Positions 45,759 through 55,488 of a stretch of DNA of 64,000 nucleotides are shown here, piece after piece. Position numbers and translations under genes: made by a program. Under the pieces are notes generated by a model that saw nothing but the letters and a program-made list of their open reading frames with translations, ran no database searches and had not been told where the DNA came from. Within the stretch, counting starts at the first letter, position 1. Each line of letters opens with the position of its first letter. Source of the stretch: an uncultured Altererythrobacter sp. (GTDB lineage Bacteria; Pseudomonadota; Alphaproteobacteria; Sphingomonadales; Sphingomonadaceae); NCBI GenBank assembly GCA_947492235.1, contig CANLLZ010000001.1, forward strand, positions 1-64,000, given 5' to 3'.

Positions 45759-45870
45759 GTCGGTCCTTTGTTGCAACGTATCTCTTCTAAGCGAGCATGG
45801 CACACTTTGCGAGTCCCTGCACGAAAGGTCATAGCTGACGCGGGCTGCAATACCGGCTAGGCGGCGCGCC

Positions 45871-47904
45871 ATGTCATTCAAAGCCAGCTATACCCTCGCC
45901 GCGTCTGTCCTAGCGAGTGCCACGGTGATTGCGCCCGTCTCCGCGCAAGAAGCCGATCAGGATGCGCCGGAAGAGACGGAGATTGTCGTTGTCGGCCAGG
46001 GCCTGCCCGATACGCCGTCAGTTCCGGCCTACGCCACACGCACGCTGGAGCGGGAAGCGATTATCACCGCGCCCTCAGGCCGGATCGAGGATGCGCTGGG
46101 TTCGGTCGCAGGATTCCAGCAGTTTCGCCGGTCGGACAGCCGCTCTTCCAATCCGTCTGCGCAAGGCGTCACCCTGCGGGCGCTGGGCGGCAATGCGACC
46201 AGCCGTGCCCTTGTGACACTCGACGGTGTGCCGATGGCCGATCCGTTTTTCGGCTACACGCCTTTTGCCGCGCTGATACCCGAGCAATTGGACCGCATTC
46301 GCGTGACGCGGGGCGGCGGCTCCGGGCCCTTCGGAGCAGGCGCACTGGCGGGCACGATCGCATTGGAAAGCGCTGGGCTGGACCAATCGGGCAGCGTGAA
46401 CGCGTCGCTTCTTGCCAATGATCGCGGCGGGACCGAAGCAGCCGCGACGCTGGCCGCTCCGCTGGGCGCTGGATACGTCGTGGCCAGTGGCCGCTGGGAC
46501 CGGGGTCAGGGCTTCTTCACCACGCCGGAGGACCAACGCGCTCCGCTGAGCGCGCGGGCCGCTTTCGACAGCCGTTCGGGCCAGATCCGCGCGGCCATCC
46601 CGCTTGGCGACACATACGAGGTGCAGGCCCGCCTGCTGGCTTTCGAAGATAACCGGACCCTGCGGTTCGACGGCGCGGACAGTTCGGCGAGCGGACAGGA
46701 TGCCAGCATCCGGGTGGTCGGTCGCGGGGCATGGGAAGTGGACGCGCTGGCCTATGTGCAGGCGCGCAATTTCTCCAATATCGTGATCAGCTCCACGCGG
46801 TTTGTGAAAGTGCTCGATCAGCGCAACACGCCCTCGACGGGACTGGGTGGGAAGCTGGAGGTGCGTCCACCGGTTGGGGCCGACCACGTCCTGCGGCTTG
46901 GTGTGGACTACCGACGGAGCGATGGCGAGCTGCAGGAGGAGGCATTCAGCGCCTTCACCACCAATCTGCGGGCGCGGCGACGGGCTGGCGGGGCGACAAG
47001 CGATCTGGGCCTGTTTGCCGAGCATGACTGGACGCGCGGCCCGCTGGTTCTGACCGGCGGAGTGCGCGCCGACCGGACCGTCATCAGTGACGGCTTCTTT
47101 CGCGAAAGCGATGCGGCGGGCGTCGTCGTGATCGACAATCAGTTCACCGGTCGCAGCGACTGGACCGTGACCGGGCGCGGCGGTGTGCTGTTTAAAGCCA
47201 GCGATACCCTATCCTTGCGCGCGGCAGCCTATAGCGGACTGCGCCTGCCGACCTTGAACGAGCTGTATCGGCCCTTCGTTGTCTTCCCCGTATTCACCAG
47301 CGCCAATGCGTTGCTCGAAAACGAGAAACTGGTGGGATACGAAGCGGGTCTGGACTGGCGACCGGCGGAAGGCGTTGAGCTGACTGTAACCGCTTTCGGC
47401 AACCGGTTAAAAAACGCCATTGCCAATGTCTCGCTGACTCCGACCGACCGCCAGCGACAGAACCTGCCCGCCATCGATGCGCAGGGACTGGAACTGGGCG
47501 CGAAATTGGAGCGGGGCCCGTGGCGGTTTAATGGAACGGTTGCCTATACCGATGCGGCTGTGGATGGCGAAGGCGCTTCTGCCGCGCTGGATGGCAATCG
47601 CCCGCCGCAAACCCCGCAATGGGCTGCATCGGCTACCCTGGAATTTGAACCGCGCGACGGGCTGATGGTGGCCGCCACGCTGCGGCATGTCGGCGCGCAG
47701 TTTGAAAGCGATTCTGAAACGGATCGGCTGCCCCCGGCAACAACTCTGGCGGCTTTTGTGAGCATTCCGGTCACGGCGCGGCTGGGTATTGTGCTGCGGG
47801 CGGAGAACATTTTCGACGAGACCATCGTAACTCGCAATTCGGCGGGCGCGTTCGATCTGGGTGTTCCGCGCACGCTATGGGGCGGCATCCGTTACGGGTT
47901 CTGA
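45871..47904 (+). CDS. TonB-dependent receptor
   Basis: 677 residues: signal peptide (to about residue 26, PVSAQ), TonB-box-like ETEIVVVGQG, plug domain (IEDALGSVAGFQQFRRSDSR, RALGGNATSRALVTLDGVPMADPF, IRVTRGGGSGPFGAGALAGTI), then a 22-strand-type barrel (SLRAAAYSGLRLPTLNELYRPF) ending in RYGF. It is of vitamin B12/siderophore receptor size. It is divergent from the BVMO gene and followed by an SDR 90 bases downstream. The ligand is unknown. Confidence 0.92.
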   Translation: MSFKASYTLAASVLASATVIAPVSAQEADQDAPEETEIVVVGQGLPDTPSVPAYATRTLEREAIITAPSGRIEDALGSVAGFQQFRRSDSRSSNPSAQGVTLRALGGNATSRALVTLDGVPMADPFFGYTPFAALIPEQLDRIRVTRGGGSGPFGAGALAGTIALESAGLDQSGSVNASLLANDRGGTEAAATLAAPLGAGYVVASGRWDRGQGFFTTPEDQRAPLSARAAFDSRSGQIRAAIPLGDTYEVQARLLAFEDNRTLRFDGADSSASGQDASIRVVGRGAWEVDALAYVQARNFSNIVISSTRFVKVLDQRNTPSTGLGGKLEVRPPVGADHVLRLGVDYRRSDGELQEEAFSAFTTNLRARRRAGGATSDLGLFAEHDWTRGPLVLTGGVRADRTVISDGFFRESDAAGVVVIDNQFTGRSDWTVTGRGGVLFKASDTLSLRAAAYSGLRLPTLNELYRPFVVFPVFTSANALLENEKLVGYEAGLDWRPAEGVELTVTAFGNRLKNAIANVSLTPTDRQRQNLPAIDAQGLELGAKLERGPWRFNGTVAYTDAAVDGEGASAALDGNRPPQTPQWAASATLEFEPRDGLMVAATLRHVGAQFESDSETDRLPPATTLAAFVSIPVTARLGIVLRAENIFDETIVTRNSAGAFDLGVPRTLWGGIRYGF

Positions 47905-47994
47905 TTGGGCAGATTTGCCGGGTAGGCTAGCTTAAGCGCCAGTTTCCCCCCGCCGCGACCAGTGGCACGCCTCTTGGCAACAGGAGGCGATGGC

Positions 47995-48768
47995 ATGAGT
48001 ATTCTCGACAGGTTCCGGCTGGACGGCGAAGTGGCGGTGGTAACCGGCGCTGGCAAAGGCATTGGGCGCGCTATCGCGATTGCTCTGGCCGAAGCCGGGG
48101 CCGACGTTGCGGTGGCTGCGCGGACCCAGTCCGATCTGGAGGCGGTCGCCGAGGAAATCCGTGCGCTGGGGCGCAACGCGCTACCGTTGGCGACGGATGC
48201 CACCAGTCTGGAGGCACTGGAGAAGCTCGCCGCAGAAACCGTGAAGCAGCTCGGCAAGCTGACCATCTGGGTCAACAATGCGGGCGGGATTCCGGACGGC
48301 ACCCCGCGCTATCTTACTCGTACTTCTGAAGAAAATTTCGATGCCCAGATCGGCTTGAACCTGAAAGCGGTGTGGATGGGATCGACTGTCGCTGCGCGCA
48401 CCATGAAGGACGGGGGCGGGGCAATCGTCAATATCTCCTCGCGGTCTTCCTATGGCCCGCAGGTCAAGAACGGCCCCTACGGCGCGGCCAAGGCGGCGGT
48501 GAACAGCCTGACCTCGACCTTGGCAATGGAGGCAGCCCCCAATATCCGCGTGAACGCTGTTGCGCCGGGGCCGGTGCCGACCGAGAATTTCGATGACTGC
48601 ATGGGCACCGATACGCCCGAAAAACGCGCAAAACTGCTGGAAATGATGCAGATGCCGCTCCAGCGTTACGGGACGGGCGAAGATATCGCGGCAGCGGTGG
48701 TCTATATGGCCTCGCCTGCGGCTAGCTGGGTAACAGGACAGTGCCTGTATGTTACCGGCGGAAAGTAA
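47995..48768 (+). CDS. SDR family oxidoreductase
   Basis: 257 residues from the ATG at 47995 behind AGGAGG (7-base spacing). It has a Rossmann motif TGAGKGIGRA, NNAGG, the catalytic serine region NISSRSSYG, Y162-GAAK-166, and the NAVAPGPVPTENF and TGQCLYVTGGK end. It is a classical NAD(P)-dependent dehydrogenase of FabG type. It may act on alcohols or ketones linked to the BVMO upstream, but this is inference. It converges on virB11 with 12 bases between them. Confidence 0.9.
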   Translation: MSILDRFRLDGEVAVVTGAGKGIGRAIAIALAEAGADVAVAARTQSDLEAVAEEIRALGRNALPLATDATSLEALEKLAAETVKQLGKLTIWVNNAGGIPDGTPRYLTRTSEENFDAQIGLNLKAVWMGSTVAARTMKDGGGAIVNISSRSSYGPQVKNGPYGAAKAAVNSLTSTLAMEAAPNIRVNAVAPGPVPTENFDDCMGTDTPEKRAKLLEMMQMPLQRYGTGEDIAAAVVYMASPAASWVTGQCLYVTGGK

Positions 48769-48780
48769 GACGCCAGTGCA

Positions 48781-49788
48781 TTAACGTTCGAGCAGTTGCT
48801 CGCTCGTGTTGATCTCTGTGATGCCGCGCTTGCCGTCTGCGTCACGACCCAGCTGCACCACGACATCAATCACGCTGGCGGCATAGGCGATGGTGTCGCT
48901 GCGGCTCAGACCAATGCCGGTTTGCATCACCATCAGCGACAATTGCTCCAGCGCGCCGCGCAGCGAATTGGCGTGGATCGTAGAGAAGCTGCCGGGATGG
49001 CCGGTGTTAATCGCGCGCAGGAAAGACACGCTCTCCGCCCCGCGCAATTCGCCGAGCACAATCCGGTCGGGGCGCAGGCGCAGCGCCGCCTGCAGCAGCT
49101 CGTTGGCGGTGACTTTGGCTTCGCCCAATTCGCCCTTCACCGCGACCAGTCCCACGCCGTTTTCGCCGGGCAGGCGCAGTTCCGGCGTGTCCTCTACCAG
49201 TACGACGCGCTGGTGCGGCGGGATTTCGCCCAGCATTGCGTTGAGGAAGGTGGTCTTGCCGGTGCTGGTCCCGCCGGAGATCAGGATTGTGCGGCGCTGG
49301 CGGATCGCTTCGCGCAGAAACGCGATCGGCTCGGCCTGCGGATCGGGCATGGCACCGGCGGTCGCCGGTTTCAGCGCGCCATTGTCATAGGCATCGAGCG
49401 GCAGATCGAGCCGCCGGTGGCGGCGAATGGCCATCACCCAGTGCTTGCGGCTGGCGGGCGGCCCGCAAAACTGGATGCGCGCGCCATCGGGCAGGGTCGC
49501 GCCGAGCAGCGGATGCTCGCGGTTGATCCCCTGATGGCAGACCCGCGCCACTTGCTCGGCGAGCCGCTGGACCAGCGTGTCGGTGATGTTCGGCGTGTCG
49601 ATCCGCTGCATGCCGGGGCTGGCCGCGTCCTCGATCCAGACCTCGCCGGGGCGATTGACCAGAATTTCCGTGACCGTATCGCGCTCCAGCCATTCGCGGA
49701 AAGGCGCAAGATAGGCGTCGAGATAGACGCTGCGTTCGCCTTCGGGTTGCGCGCCGCCCTGCGGGATGGGATGGATATCGGCGGACAC
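48781..49788 (-). CDS. virB11: Type IV secretion ATPase VirB11
   Basis: 335 residues. The N-terminal domain (YLAPFREWLERDTVTEILVNRPGEVWIED) precedes a RecA-like hexameric ATPase with Walker A SGGTSTGKTTF (about residues 170-180), the EDTPELRLP Asp box, Walker B-region RPDRIVLGELRG and the His box GHPGSFSTIHANS. It powers pilus assembly and substrate transfer at the inner membrane. It is the last gene of the virB operon, 12 bases after virB10. Confidence 0.95.
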   Translation of the reverse strand: MSADIHPIPQGGAQPEGERSVYLDAYLAPFREWLERDTVTEILVNRPGEVWIEDAASPGMQRIDTPNITDTLVQRLAEQVARVCHQGINREHPLLGATLPDGARIQFCGPPASRKHWVMAIRRHRRLDLPLDAYDNGALKPATAGAMPDPQAEPIAFLREAIRQRRTILISGGTSTGKTTFLNAMLGEIPPHQRVVLVEDTPELRLPGENGVGLVAVKGELGEAKVTANELLQAALRLRPDRIVLGELRGAESVSFLRAINTGHPGSFSTIHANSLRGALEQLSLMVMQTGIGLSRSDTIAYAASVIDVVVQLGRDADGKRGITEINTSEQLLER

Positions 49789-49800
49789 GAACCTTCTCGC

Positions 49801-50949
49801 TTACCGGGCGTTGCCGACGCCGGAGAAATCGAGATCGCGTGCGGTAAAGACCCGGATCGGCTCGCCCTGGCGCACGCGGATGGTCGGGCCGATCTGGCTG
49901 TCGGTTTGCGCGGCGATACCCGCAGCCGACTGGCTCGCTCCGCCAATCACCACCGATGCGCCGCCCGAGCCTACAGCGGACAGTCCGCCGATGACGGACA
50001 GCAACATGGCCGAGCCAAAGCGCTTGAAGAATTTGGAATCCACATCGCCGGGCAGGCCGGTGGTCCCGTCAAAACCGATGGCTGGGGATTGCAAATTGAC
50101 CGATGCTCCGTCGGGCCGGATCAGCCGCGTCCACACAACATAAGCGCGCTTCTGGCCCCCCTGCACACCGGACTGGTACTGACCGATCAAACGGCTGGAG
50201 CGGGGGACAAGGATGCTCTTGCCATCGAAGCTGCGGACATCCTGACTGACCACTGCGCGGACAAAACCGGGCACATCGGTGTCGATGGCGGTTTCCAGCA
50301 CGGCAGGGATCAGTGTTCCCTGCGTTACGGTGGTCGCCGGATTGGTCATCGCGGTCGCCTGCGTCGGTCCGCCGCCCACGCCGCCGATGCGACTGGCGAA
50401 ATCGGATGCCGAGCCGGTCACGCCGCCGGGCACCGCGTCGGCGGCAGCCTCGGCCAGTGCCGCAACGGGACCGCCTGCAACGGCCTGACCCGTGCTCGCA
50501 TCGAACACCATGGTCGGGCTGGAATAGGGGTTGGGCTGGGCAACGGGCAATGCAGCGCGTCCCGGCATGTTGGACAGGACGGGCTGCGGCGCCGGATCGG
50601 CGCGGCGGGCAGGTGCGCCCACCGGTTGCGGCTTGGGCTGCGCCACCACTGCGCTTCGCACGGGCTGGGTGGCTTGCGGTGCTGGCTGGACCTGATCGGT
50701 GCCGACACTGGCGGGCGGTTCCATCCGCGCGCTGTTCATGCTCCACAAGGTGACCGCACCCAAGGCAGCAACGATGGCGATGCCCGCCACCATGCCGACC
50801 ATATCGGATCGGCCCTGCTTGCGCGCGACTGCCGGGTAGGAATTGCGGCTCGCAAGATCGATGACTTCCGCGCTTTCCGTGTCGCGCGGATCGCTTGCTG
50901 CTTCATTCTCGGGCCCACCACTGGGCGGCAATTTGGAGGCTAGGCGCAT
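49801..50949 (-). CDS. virB10: Type IV secretion protein VirB10
   Basis: 382 residues. A cytoplasmic N-terminus precedes one membrane helix (about 50-68, VGMVAGIAIVAALGAVTLW), then a proline/glutamine-rich spacer. The TrbI-like C-terminal domain is from about 190: GTLIPAVLETAIDTDVPGFVRAVVSQDV, LVPRSSRLIGQYQSGVQGGQKRAYVVWTRLIRPDG, ending GEPIRVFTARDLDFSGV. It bridges the inner and outer membranes in the core complex with VirB9. Confidence 0.94.
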   Translation of the reverse strand: MRLASKLPPSGGPENEAASDPRDTESAEVIDLASRNSYPAVARKQGRSDMVGMVAGIAIVAALGAVTLWSMNSARMEPPASVGTDQVQPAPQATQPVRSAVVAQPKPQPVGAPARRADPAPQPVLSNMPGRAALPVAQPNPYSSPTMVFDASTGQAVAGGPVAALAEAAADAVPGGVTGSASDFASRIGGVGGGPTQATAMTNPATTVTQGTLIPAVLETAIDTDVPGFVRAVVSQDVRSFDGKSILVPRSSRLIGQYQSGVQGGQKRAYVVWTRLIRPDGASVNLQSPAIGFDGTTGLPGDVDSKFFKRFGSAMLLSVIGGLSAVGSGGASVVIGGASQSAAGIAAQTDSQIGPTIRVRQGEPIRVFTARDLDFSGVGNAR

Positions 50950-50961
50950 GGTGTGTCCTGA

Positions 50962-51783
50962 CTATTGGCGGGTGGTGGATGCGGCGGCTGCAGCAGGGGC
51001 GGAGAGCGCGGCCTGATCGGGCGCAGCGCGCACCGGCCCGCGATTGACCAGCGTCGCGGTCTCATCGCCGGATCGCAGAATAATCGCGGCGGGCACGCCT
51101 TCGACGACGATGGTGTCACCGCGCACGGTGAAGTTTACCGGCCCTTCGGTGCCCTCGTAATCCTTCACCAAAATGGCGGGAACAGGGCTACCTGCGGGCC
51201 ATGTCAGGAAAGTCGCCTCTCCGTCATCATAGGTTTCTGCCGGCAGCAGCCCGGTATCGCCCGAGCCGTTCCACGCATAATTCAGCAGAGCCGGATCGAC
51301 CACGGCATAGGGATCGGTCGCAGCGGCGATTTCCACCGCATTCGGCCCGCCTACGCTTGCCAGCGCGGCTTCCGCTTCTTCTTCGGGTTCTTCCGGATAG
51401 GTGAAGGCGAGAAGATAAAGCGGCTGCGCCTTCGGGCTGGCGACCAGATCGAACAGATAGGTATGGCGATTGGTGACCACCGTCATATTGGTCCGCGCGG
51501 TGGGGGAGAGCGGCTTCACGAACAGCAGATTGGCCCGCTTGTTCGGAGTGACCTGCCATGCATTGGCATCGCCAATCGCGACATTCTCGATGGCCTCGCC
51601 TTCGCCGAAACGGATGGTCGCCTGCACTTTCACGCGGCCCTCCAGCCGCACGACTTCCATGGGGTCATACATCCGCTCGGCCAGCCGCGAATCCTGCGCG
51701 TGAAGCGGGGCCGTGGGTGCTGCGAGAGTCAGGGCACCGCTTAGGGCGAGTGCGAGCGCGGCCGGGATTTGGGCGCGGGTCAT
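50962..51783 (-). CDS. virB9: Type IV secretion protein VirB9
   Basis: 273 residues with a Sec signal (ending PLHAQ). The VirB9 N-domain is VVRLEGRVKVQATIRFGEGEAIENVAIGDANAWQV, with NMTVVTNRHTYLFDLVA. The C-terminal TIR region follows (YAWNGSGDTGLLPAETYDDGEATFLTW). The start overlaps the virB6 stop by ATGA. No virB7 lipoprotein or virB8 frame lies between virB6 and virB9. Confidence 0.93.
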   Translation of the reverse strand: MTRAQIPAALALALSGALTLAAPTAPLHAQDSRLAERMYDPMEVVRLEGRVKVQATIRFGEGEAIENVAIGDANAWQVTPNKRANLLFVKPLSPTARTNMTVVTNRHTYLFDLVASPKAQPLYLLAFTYPEEPEEEAEAALASVGGPNAVEIAAATDPYAVVDPALLNYAWNGSGDTGLLPAETYDDGEATFLTWPAGSPVPAILVKDYEGTEGPVNFTVRGDTIVVEGVPAAIILRSGDETATLVNRGPVRAAPDQAALSAPAAAAASTTRQ

Positions 51784-53033
51784 TTGAGTTTCTCCGTATT
51801 GGCTCGCGATGTGCGCGCCTGGGATGGTTTGAAGCGGGTCCCCAGACCCATGGTGCGCCCGGTGCCGCTGCTGAGCGGCTGAACCTTGCCGTCGGCAGAG
51901 CCGGTCGCAAAAACATTGGTGACGCGGGCTGGCTGAGAGGCCGGGCCCGTATCATTGGCTGGGGCGGCGGGCGCGCTGCCCGGATAGCTGGTTGCGGCAA
52001 TCGCGGTGCGCTGGGCGGCCACGCTCTGCTGGCCGGTTGCCGCAGCGGCAGTGCCCCGCGCCTCGCTGGCTGCCTGTTGCGGCTGAGCGGGTGCAGGGGC
52101 CGGGGCCGGGGCCGCGCTTTCGCTGCGCTCGCCCTTGTCCGGCACCAGCCCGAAGACCTGCCAGCCCGACACCATGGTTCCGGCCACTTTCAGCACCATG
52201 ATCATCAGCGCGACATGCACTGCGCCGACCATGAAGAAGGCCATGGCCGCGCGCGTTTCGATCTCTCCCGGCACCGCTGTCAGCGCGGCGAGGATCGGCA
52301 CCGAAAGCTCCAGCATGACGCTGCCAGCCAGCACGGCGAAGAGCGGTGTCAGGGCCAGAAGGACCAGCCCTTTCAGCCAGCCGGTGAACAATCCGCGCGT
52401 GCCATTGAATAGTGCCATCACCACAAAGATCGGCCCCAACGCGACCAGAACCGCCAGCGCGATACGCGCGGTTACCAGAACGCCGACCGTTCCGAGCATG
52501 AACAGCATGGCGCCCAGCCACAGCATTCCTTCGGGCGAGAAGGCGGAAACATCCTCGTTATCGCCGCTCGCCTCTTCGATTGCGGCGAACACCACATCGA
52601 CCTTGGTGGCAAAAGTCGCAGTCGCGCTGCCGCTGTCGCCGGTCATGACGCCCGCGAGCCAGTCGGGCGCGCCGATCGCAAGGTTCCAGACCACCGTCTG
52701 GTAGGCGACCCAGCTGGTCGCGAAAGTCAGCACCAGTCCCAGCGTCAGCATGCGCGGGGTAAGCGAACGCACGCCAAGGCTGGAGCGCCCGGTCAGCAGG
52801 CTGATCGCGAAGAACGCGATATAGAGCGTGAGCAGGATGGTGAGCACCGTGACCAGCGTCCCGCCCGATGCAAACAGCCTGCCAAACGCCGCGCCGGTTA
52901 CTTCTGCTGCAACGCAGTCCACCGCGCGCAGGGCCGAGGCTACGCCGCCCGCCGCATCGCTGACCGCATATTGGCATTCCGCCGGAGTCGGGGTGCCGAC
53001 TGGGGGCGCGGTGGCTGTCGCGATGACGGTCAT
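51780..53033 (-). CDS. virB6: Type IV secretion inner-membrane protein VirB6
   Basis: 417 residues from the ATG overlapping the virB4 stop. It has a short N-terminus with two cysteines, then about six to seven membrane helices (from TLVTVLTILLTLYIAFFAISLLTG to MAFFMVGAVHVALMIMVLKVAG) and a long Ala/Pro/Gln-rich C-terminal tail (about 310-417). The core with FNGTRGLFTGWLKGLVLLALTPLFAVLAG is typical of VirB6/TrbL. The tail is probably cytoplasmic or periplasmic; its function is unknown. Confidence 0.88.
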   Translation of the reverse strand: MTVIATATAPPVGTPTPAECQYAVSDAAGGVASALRAVDCVAAEVTGAAFGRLFASGGTLVTVLTILLTLYIAFFAISLLTGRSSLGVRSLTPRMLTLGLVLTFATSWVAYQTVVWNLAIGAPDWLAGVMTGDSGSATATFATKVDVVFAAIEEASGDNEDVSAFSPEGMLWLGAMLFMLGTVGVLVTARIALAVLVALGPIFVVMALFNGTRGLFTGWLKGLVLLALTPLFAVLAGSVMLELSVPILAALTAVPGEIETRAAMAFFMVGAVHVALMIMVLKVAGTMVSGWQVFGLVPDKGERSESAAPAPAPAPAQPQQAASEARGTAAAATGQQSVAAQRTAIAATSYPGSAPAAPANDTGPASQPARVTNVFATGSADGKVQPLSSGTGRTMGLGTRFKPSQARTSRANTEKLK

Positions 53034-55459
53034 TGCGCCGCCTGATCGAATGCGAATTCGTCTTCCTGATGCAGAGGCGCGCCCTCGGCGGGCCACTCAT
53101 GCCCGGTCAGCTCGGGGAACCAGTCCGCCGGATCATCGCCCACATCGCTGCGCACGCGGTCGAGCTGGCGCACGCTGCTTTCGCGGCCCGACAGCATGGT
53201 CAGCACTTCGGGTGCACCCGACAGATCGAGCCTCACGACGACGCTCGCATCGGGCTGACGGACTAGAAAACAGCGACTGTGTGCGGGAAGCGTGCGGATG
53301 AGAGCAAGCTCGTGCAGGGTCAGGCCGAAGCCGTCGCAATAATCTTCAGGCCGTGCGCGGCTGTTGGGCATGAACACCATGGTGGCGGTCTGTTCGACCA
53401 GCGCAGTGGAGATGCGGCTATCCAGTGCATCGCGCGCGCTCTGGGTGGCGAAGCCGACCAGCGCGTTGCGTTTCCGCAATGTCTTGAGCCAATCGCGGAT
53501 GCGCGCAGCGAACACCTCGTCGTCCAGCGCCTTCCAGCCCTCGTCGATCAGGATCATGGTCGGATCGCCGTCGAGCCGTTCCTCGATCCGGTGGAACAGA
53601 TACATCATCGTCGGTGTGCGCAGCTTGGGGTTTTCCAGCAGCGCCGTCATATCGAAGCCGAGCGTCTTGTTGTTCAGGTCGAGCTTATCAGCCGCGTTAT
53701 CGAACAGCCAGGCATGCTCGCCGCCTTCTATCCAGGCGCTCAGCCGGTCGGCCAGATCGCCGGGTTCGGGCCGCCGCGCGCCGGAGAGCAATTCGCGGAA
53801 ATTCTTGAGTCGCCGCAGCGTGGCATCGTTTTCATAGGCGGCATCCACCGCATGGGCGATGGTCTGCAATTCTTCCGGGCCGTCGGCAGCCAGCAGCACA
53901 CCCAGCCAGTCCCGCAAAAATGCGCGGTTGGCTGCATTGTCGGGCAGAGCGAGCGGGTTGAAGCCGGTCGGCTCGCCGGCATTGATCCGGTCATACCGCC
54001 CGCCGATCCCGCGCACGAACAGCTCCGCGCCGCGATCCTTGTCGAACAGGATGGTGCGGGGTTTGAATTTCTGGGCCTGCGCGGCGAGGAAATTCATCAC
54101 CACCGTCTTGCCCGAGCCGGACGGCCCGATGACCGAGAAATTGCCAAGATCGCCGTGGTGGAAATTGAAGAAGAACGGCGTCGCGCTGGTGGTTTCCAGC
54201 AGGGTGACAGCGTCGCCCCAGTGGTTGCCGCTGGCCTGACCCAGTGCGAAGCCATGCAGGGAGCCGAAGCTCGCCATATTGGCAGACGAGATCATCGCGC
54301 GTCGGACGATATATTGCTCGTTACCGGGGAACTGCGCCCAGAAGGCCGGCTCCAGATTGGTGTCTTCGCGCACCACAATCGCGCCGGTATCGGCCAGCGC
54401 GGCGGCGCAGGCGGCGCAGGCATCGTCGAGCGCGGGCAGAGTGCCCTCGCGCACCAGAACCGACAGGTGGTGATCGCCAAAGCCGACCGCGCCATTGCCC
54501 AGCGCATCGCGTGCGGCCAGCATGTCATTACGCTCGGCCTGCGCTTCTTCATCGGCGCTGCGCAGACGGCGGACCGCCAGATCCATCCGCTCGCGCGCGG
54601 TGGTGCGCTCGGCGGGCGCGTAGCTGTCGGTCACGACCATTTCATAAGGCAGGCGCAGCAGGCCATCGATCAGGCCGGGGCTGGTCGCGTCGGGATAATC
54701 CTTCAGGCTCAGGATCGCGGAAAAGTCCGGCTCTCCCGATCCGCGCAGTTCCATCGCATCGAGGCCGAAGCTCGCACGGCGATAGGGCAGCATGTGGCCG
54801 ATATCGGTGTCTTCGGACGGCGTGCGGACGGGCCGCATCTCGCCATTATAGAGCGCGGACAGCAGCTCGAGAATTTCGCTGTTGGTCTTGCCGCCGGGGC
54901 CGGAATATTCGCCCAGCAGGCTTGCGCCATAGGATTGCAGCGAAGCGACCAGACCCGTGGCCGCCGCTTTCAGCGAGCGCAAATCCTTCGGATCGGCCTC
55001 GATCTGCTCCTGACCCCGCCTCTGCCACATCTTCGACAGTTTCTCGGCAAAACCCGCCTTGCCCCGCGCCGGGCGGCGCACCAACGTCACGAACTGGTCG
55101 TTGATGAACAGCGAACCCGAACCGAGCCGCTCTTTCCACCGCGCATCGATATGGCGGCTGAGCGGATCGGGGAACGTCGCTTCCAGATCCACCTCGACCC
55201 GCCGCCGGATCACGTGGTGGAACATAACAAAGCGCGAATCCAGCGTGGAGCGCAGCATCACCTCGCGGGTCGCCGCATGGGCGTTCAGCGCGTCGGTATC
55301 TTCGGTTTCGAACAGCAGGCCGGGAACCTGGATCGCCGTCATCAGCGAGCCATCACGCAGCAGCATAGTGTGTTCATCCACCAGCCGCGCATAGGGCAGA
55401 CGGTCGCCCGCGCGGGCTTCCTTCTTGCTCCATGCTGCCGGTCCGATCCAGTTGCTCAT
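53030..55459 (-). CDS. virB4: Type IV secretion ATPase VirB4
   Basis: 809 residues from the ATG at 55459; a longer frame reaches into virB3. An N-terminal CagE/VirB4 domain (RLPYARLVDEHTMLLRDGSLMTAIQVPGL) precedes a C-terminal ATPase with Walker A GPSGSGKTVV (about residues 444-455), Walker B MILIDEGWKAL (about 633-645) and FATQSARDAL. It is the largest inner-membrane ATPase of the system. Confidence 0.95.
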   Translation of the reverse strand: MSNWIGPAAWSKKEARAGDRLPYARLVDEHTMLLRDGSLMTAIQVPGLLFETEDTDALNAHAATREVMLRSTLDSRFVMFHHVIRRRVEVDLEATFPDPLSRHIDARWKERLGSGSLFINDQFVTLVRRPARGKAGFAEKLSKMWQRRGQEQIEADPKDLRSLKAAATGLVASLQSYGASLLGEYSGPGGKTNSEILELLSALYNGEMRPVRTPSEDTDIGHMLPYRRASFGLDAMELRGSGEPDFSAILSLKDYPDATSPGLIDGLLRLPYEMVVTDSYAPAERTTARERMDLAVRRLRSADEEAQAERNDMLAARDALGNGAVGFGDHHLSVLVREGTLPALDDACAACAAALADTGAIVVREDTNLEPAFWAQFPGNEQYIVRRAMISSANMASFGSLHGFALGQASGNHWGDAVTLLETTSATPFFFNFHHGDLGNFSVIGPSGSGKTVVMNFLAAQAQKFKPRTILFDKDRGAELFVRGIGGRYDRINAGEPTGFNPLALPDNAANRAFLRDWLGVLLAADGPEELQTIAHAVDAAYENDATLRRLKNFRELLSGARRPEPGDLADRLSAWIEGGEHAWLFDNAADKLDLNNKTLGFDMTALLENPKLRTPTMMYLFHRIEERLDGDPTMILIDEGWKALDDEVFAARIRDWLKTLRKRNALVGFATQSARDALDSRISTALVEQTATMVFMPNSRARPEDYCDGFGLTLHELALIRTLPAHSRCFLVRQPDASVVVRLDLSGAPEVLTMLSGRESSVRQLDRVRSDVGDDPADWFPELTGHEWPAEGAPLHQEDEFAFDQAAQ

Positions 55460-55488
55460 TGCTTTCGGCCCTCCATCAGGCCGGAGAT

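Noticed and set aside
44202-45860. 552-codon open frame on the plus strand opposite the BVMO gene
   Set aside because: The minus strand carries the FAD, BVMO and NADPH motifs. The plus-strand product has none.
48796-50943. 715-codon open frame on the plus strand opposite virB11 and virB10
   Set aside because: Its complement encodes two canonical secretion proteins. The product is low-complexity and crosses their boundary without sense.
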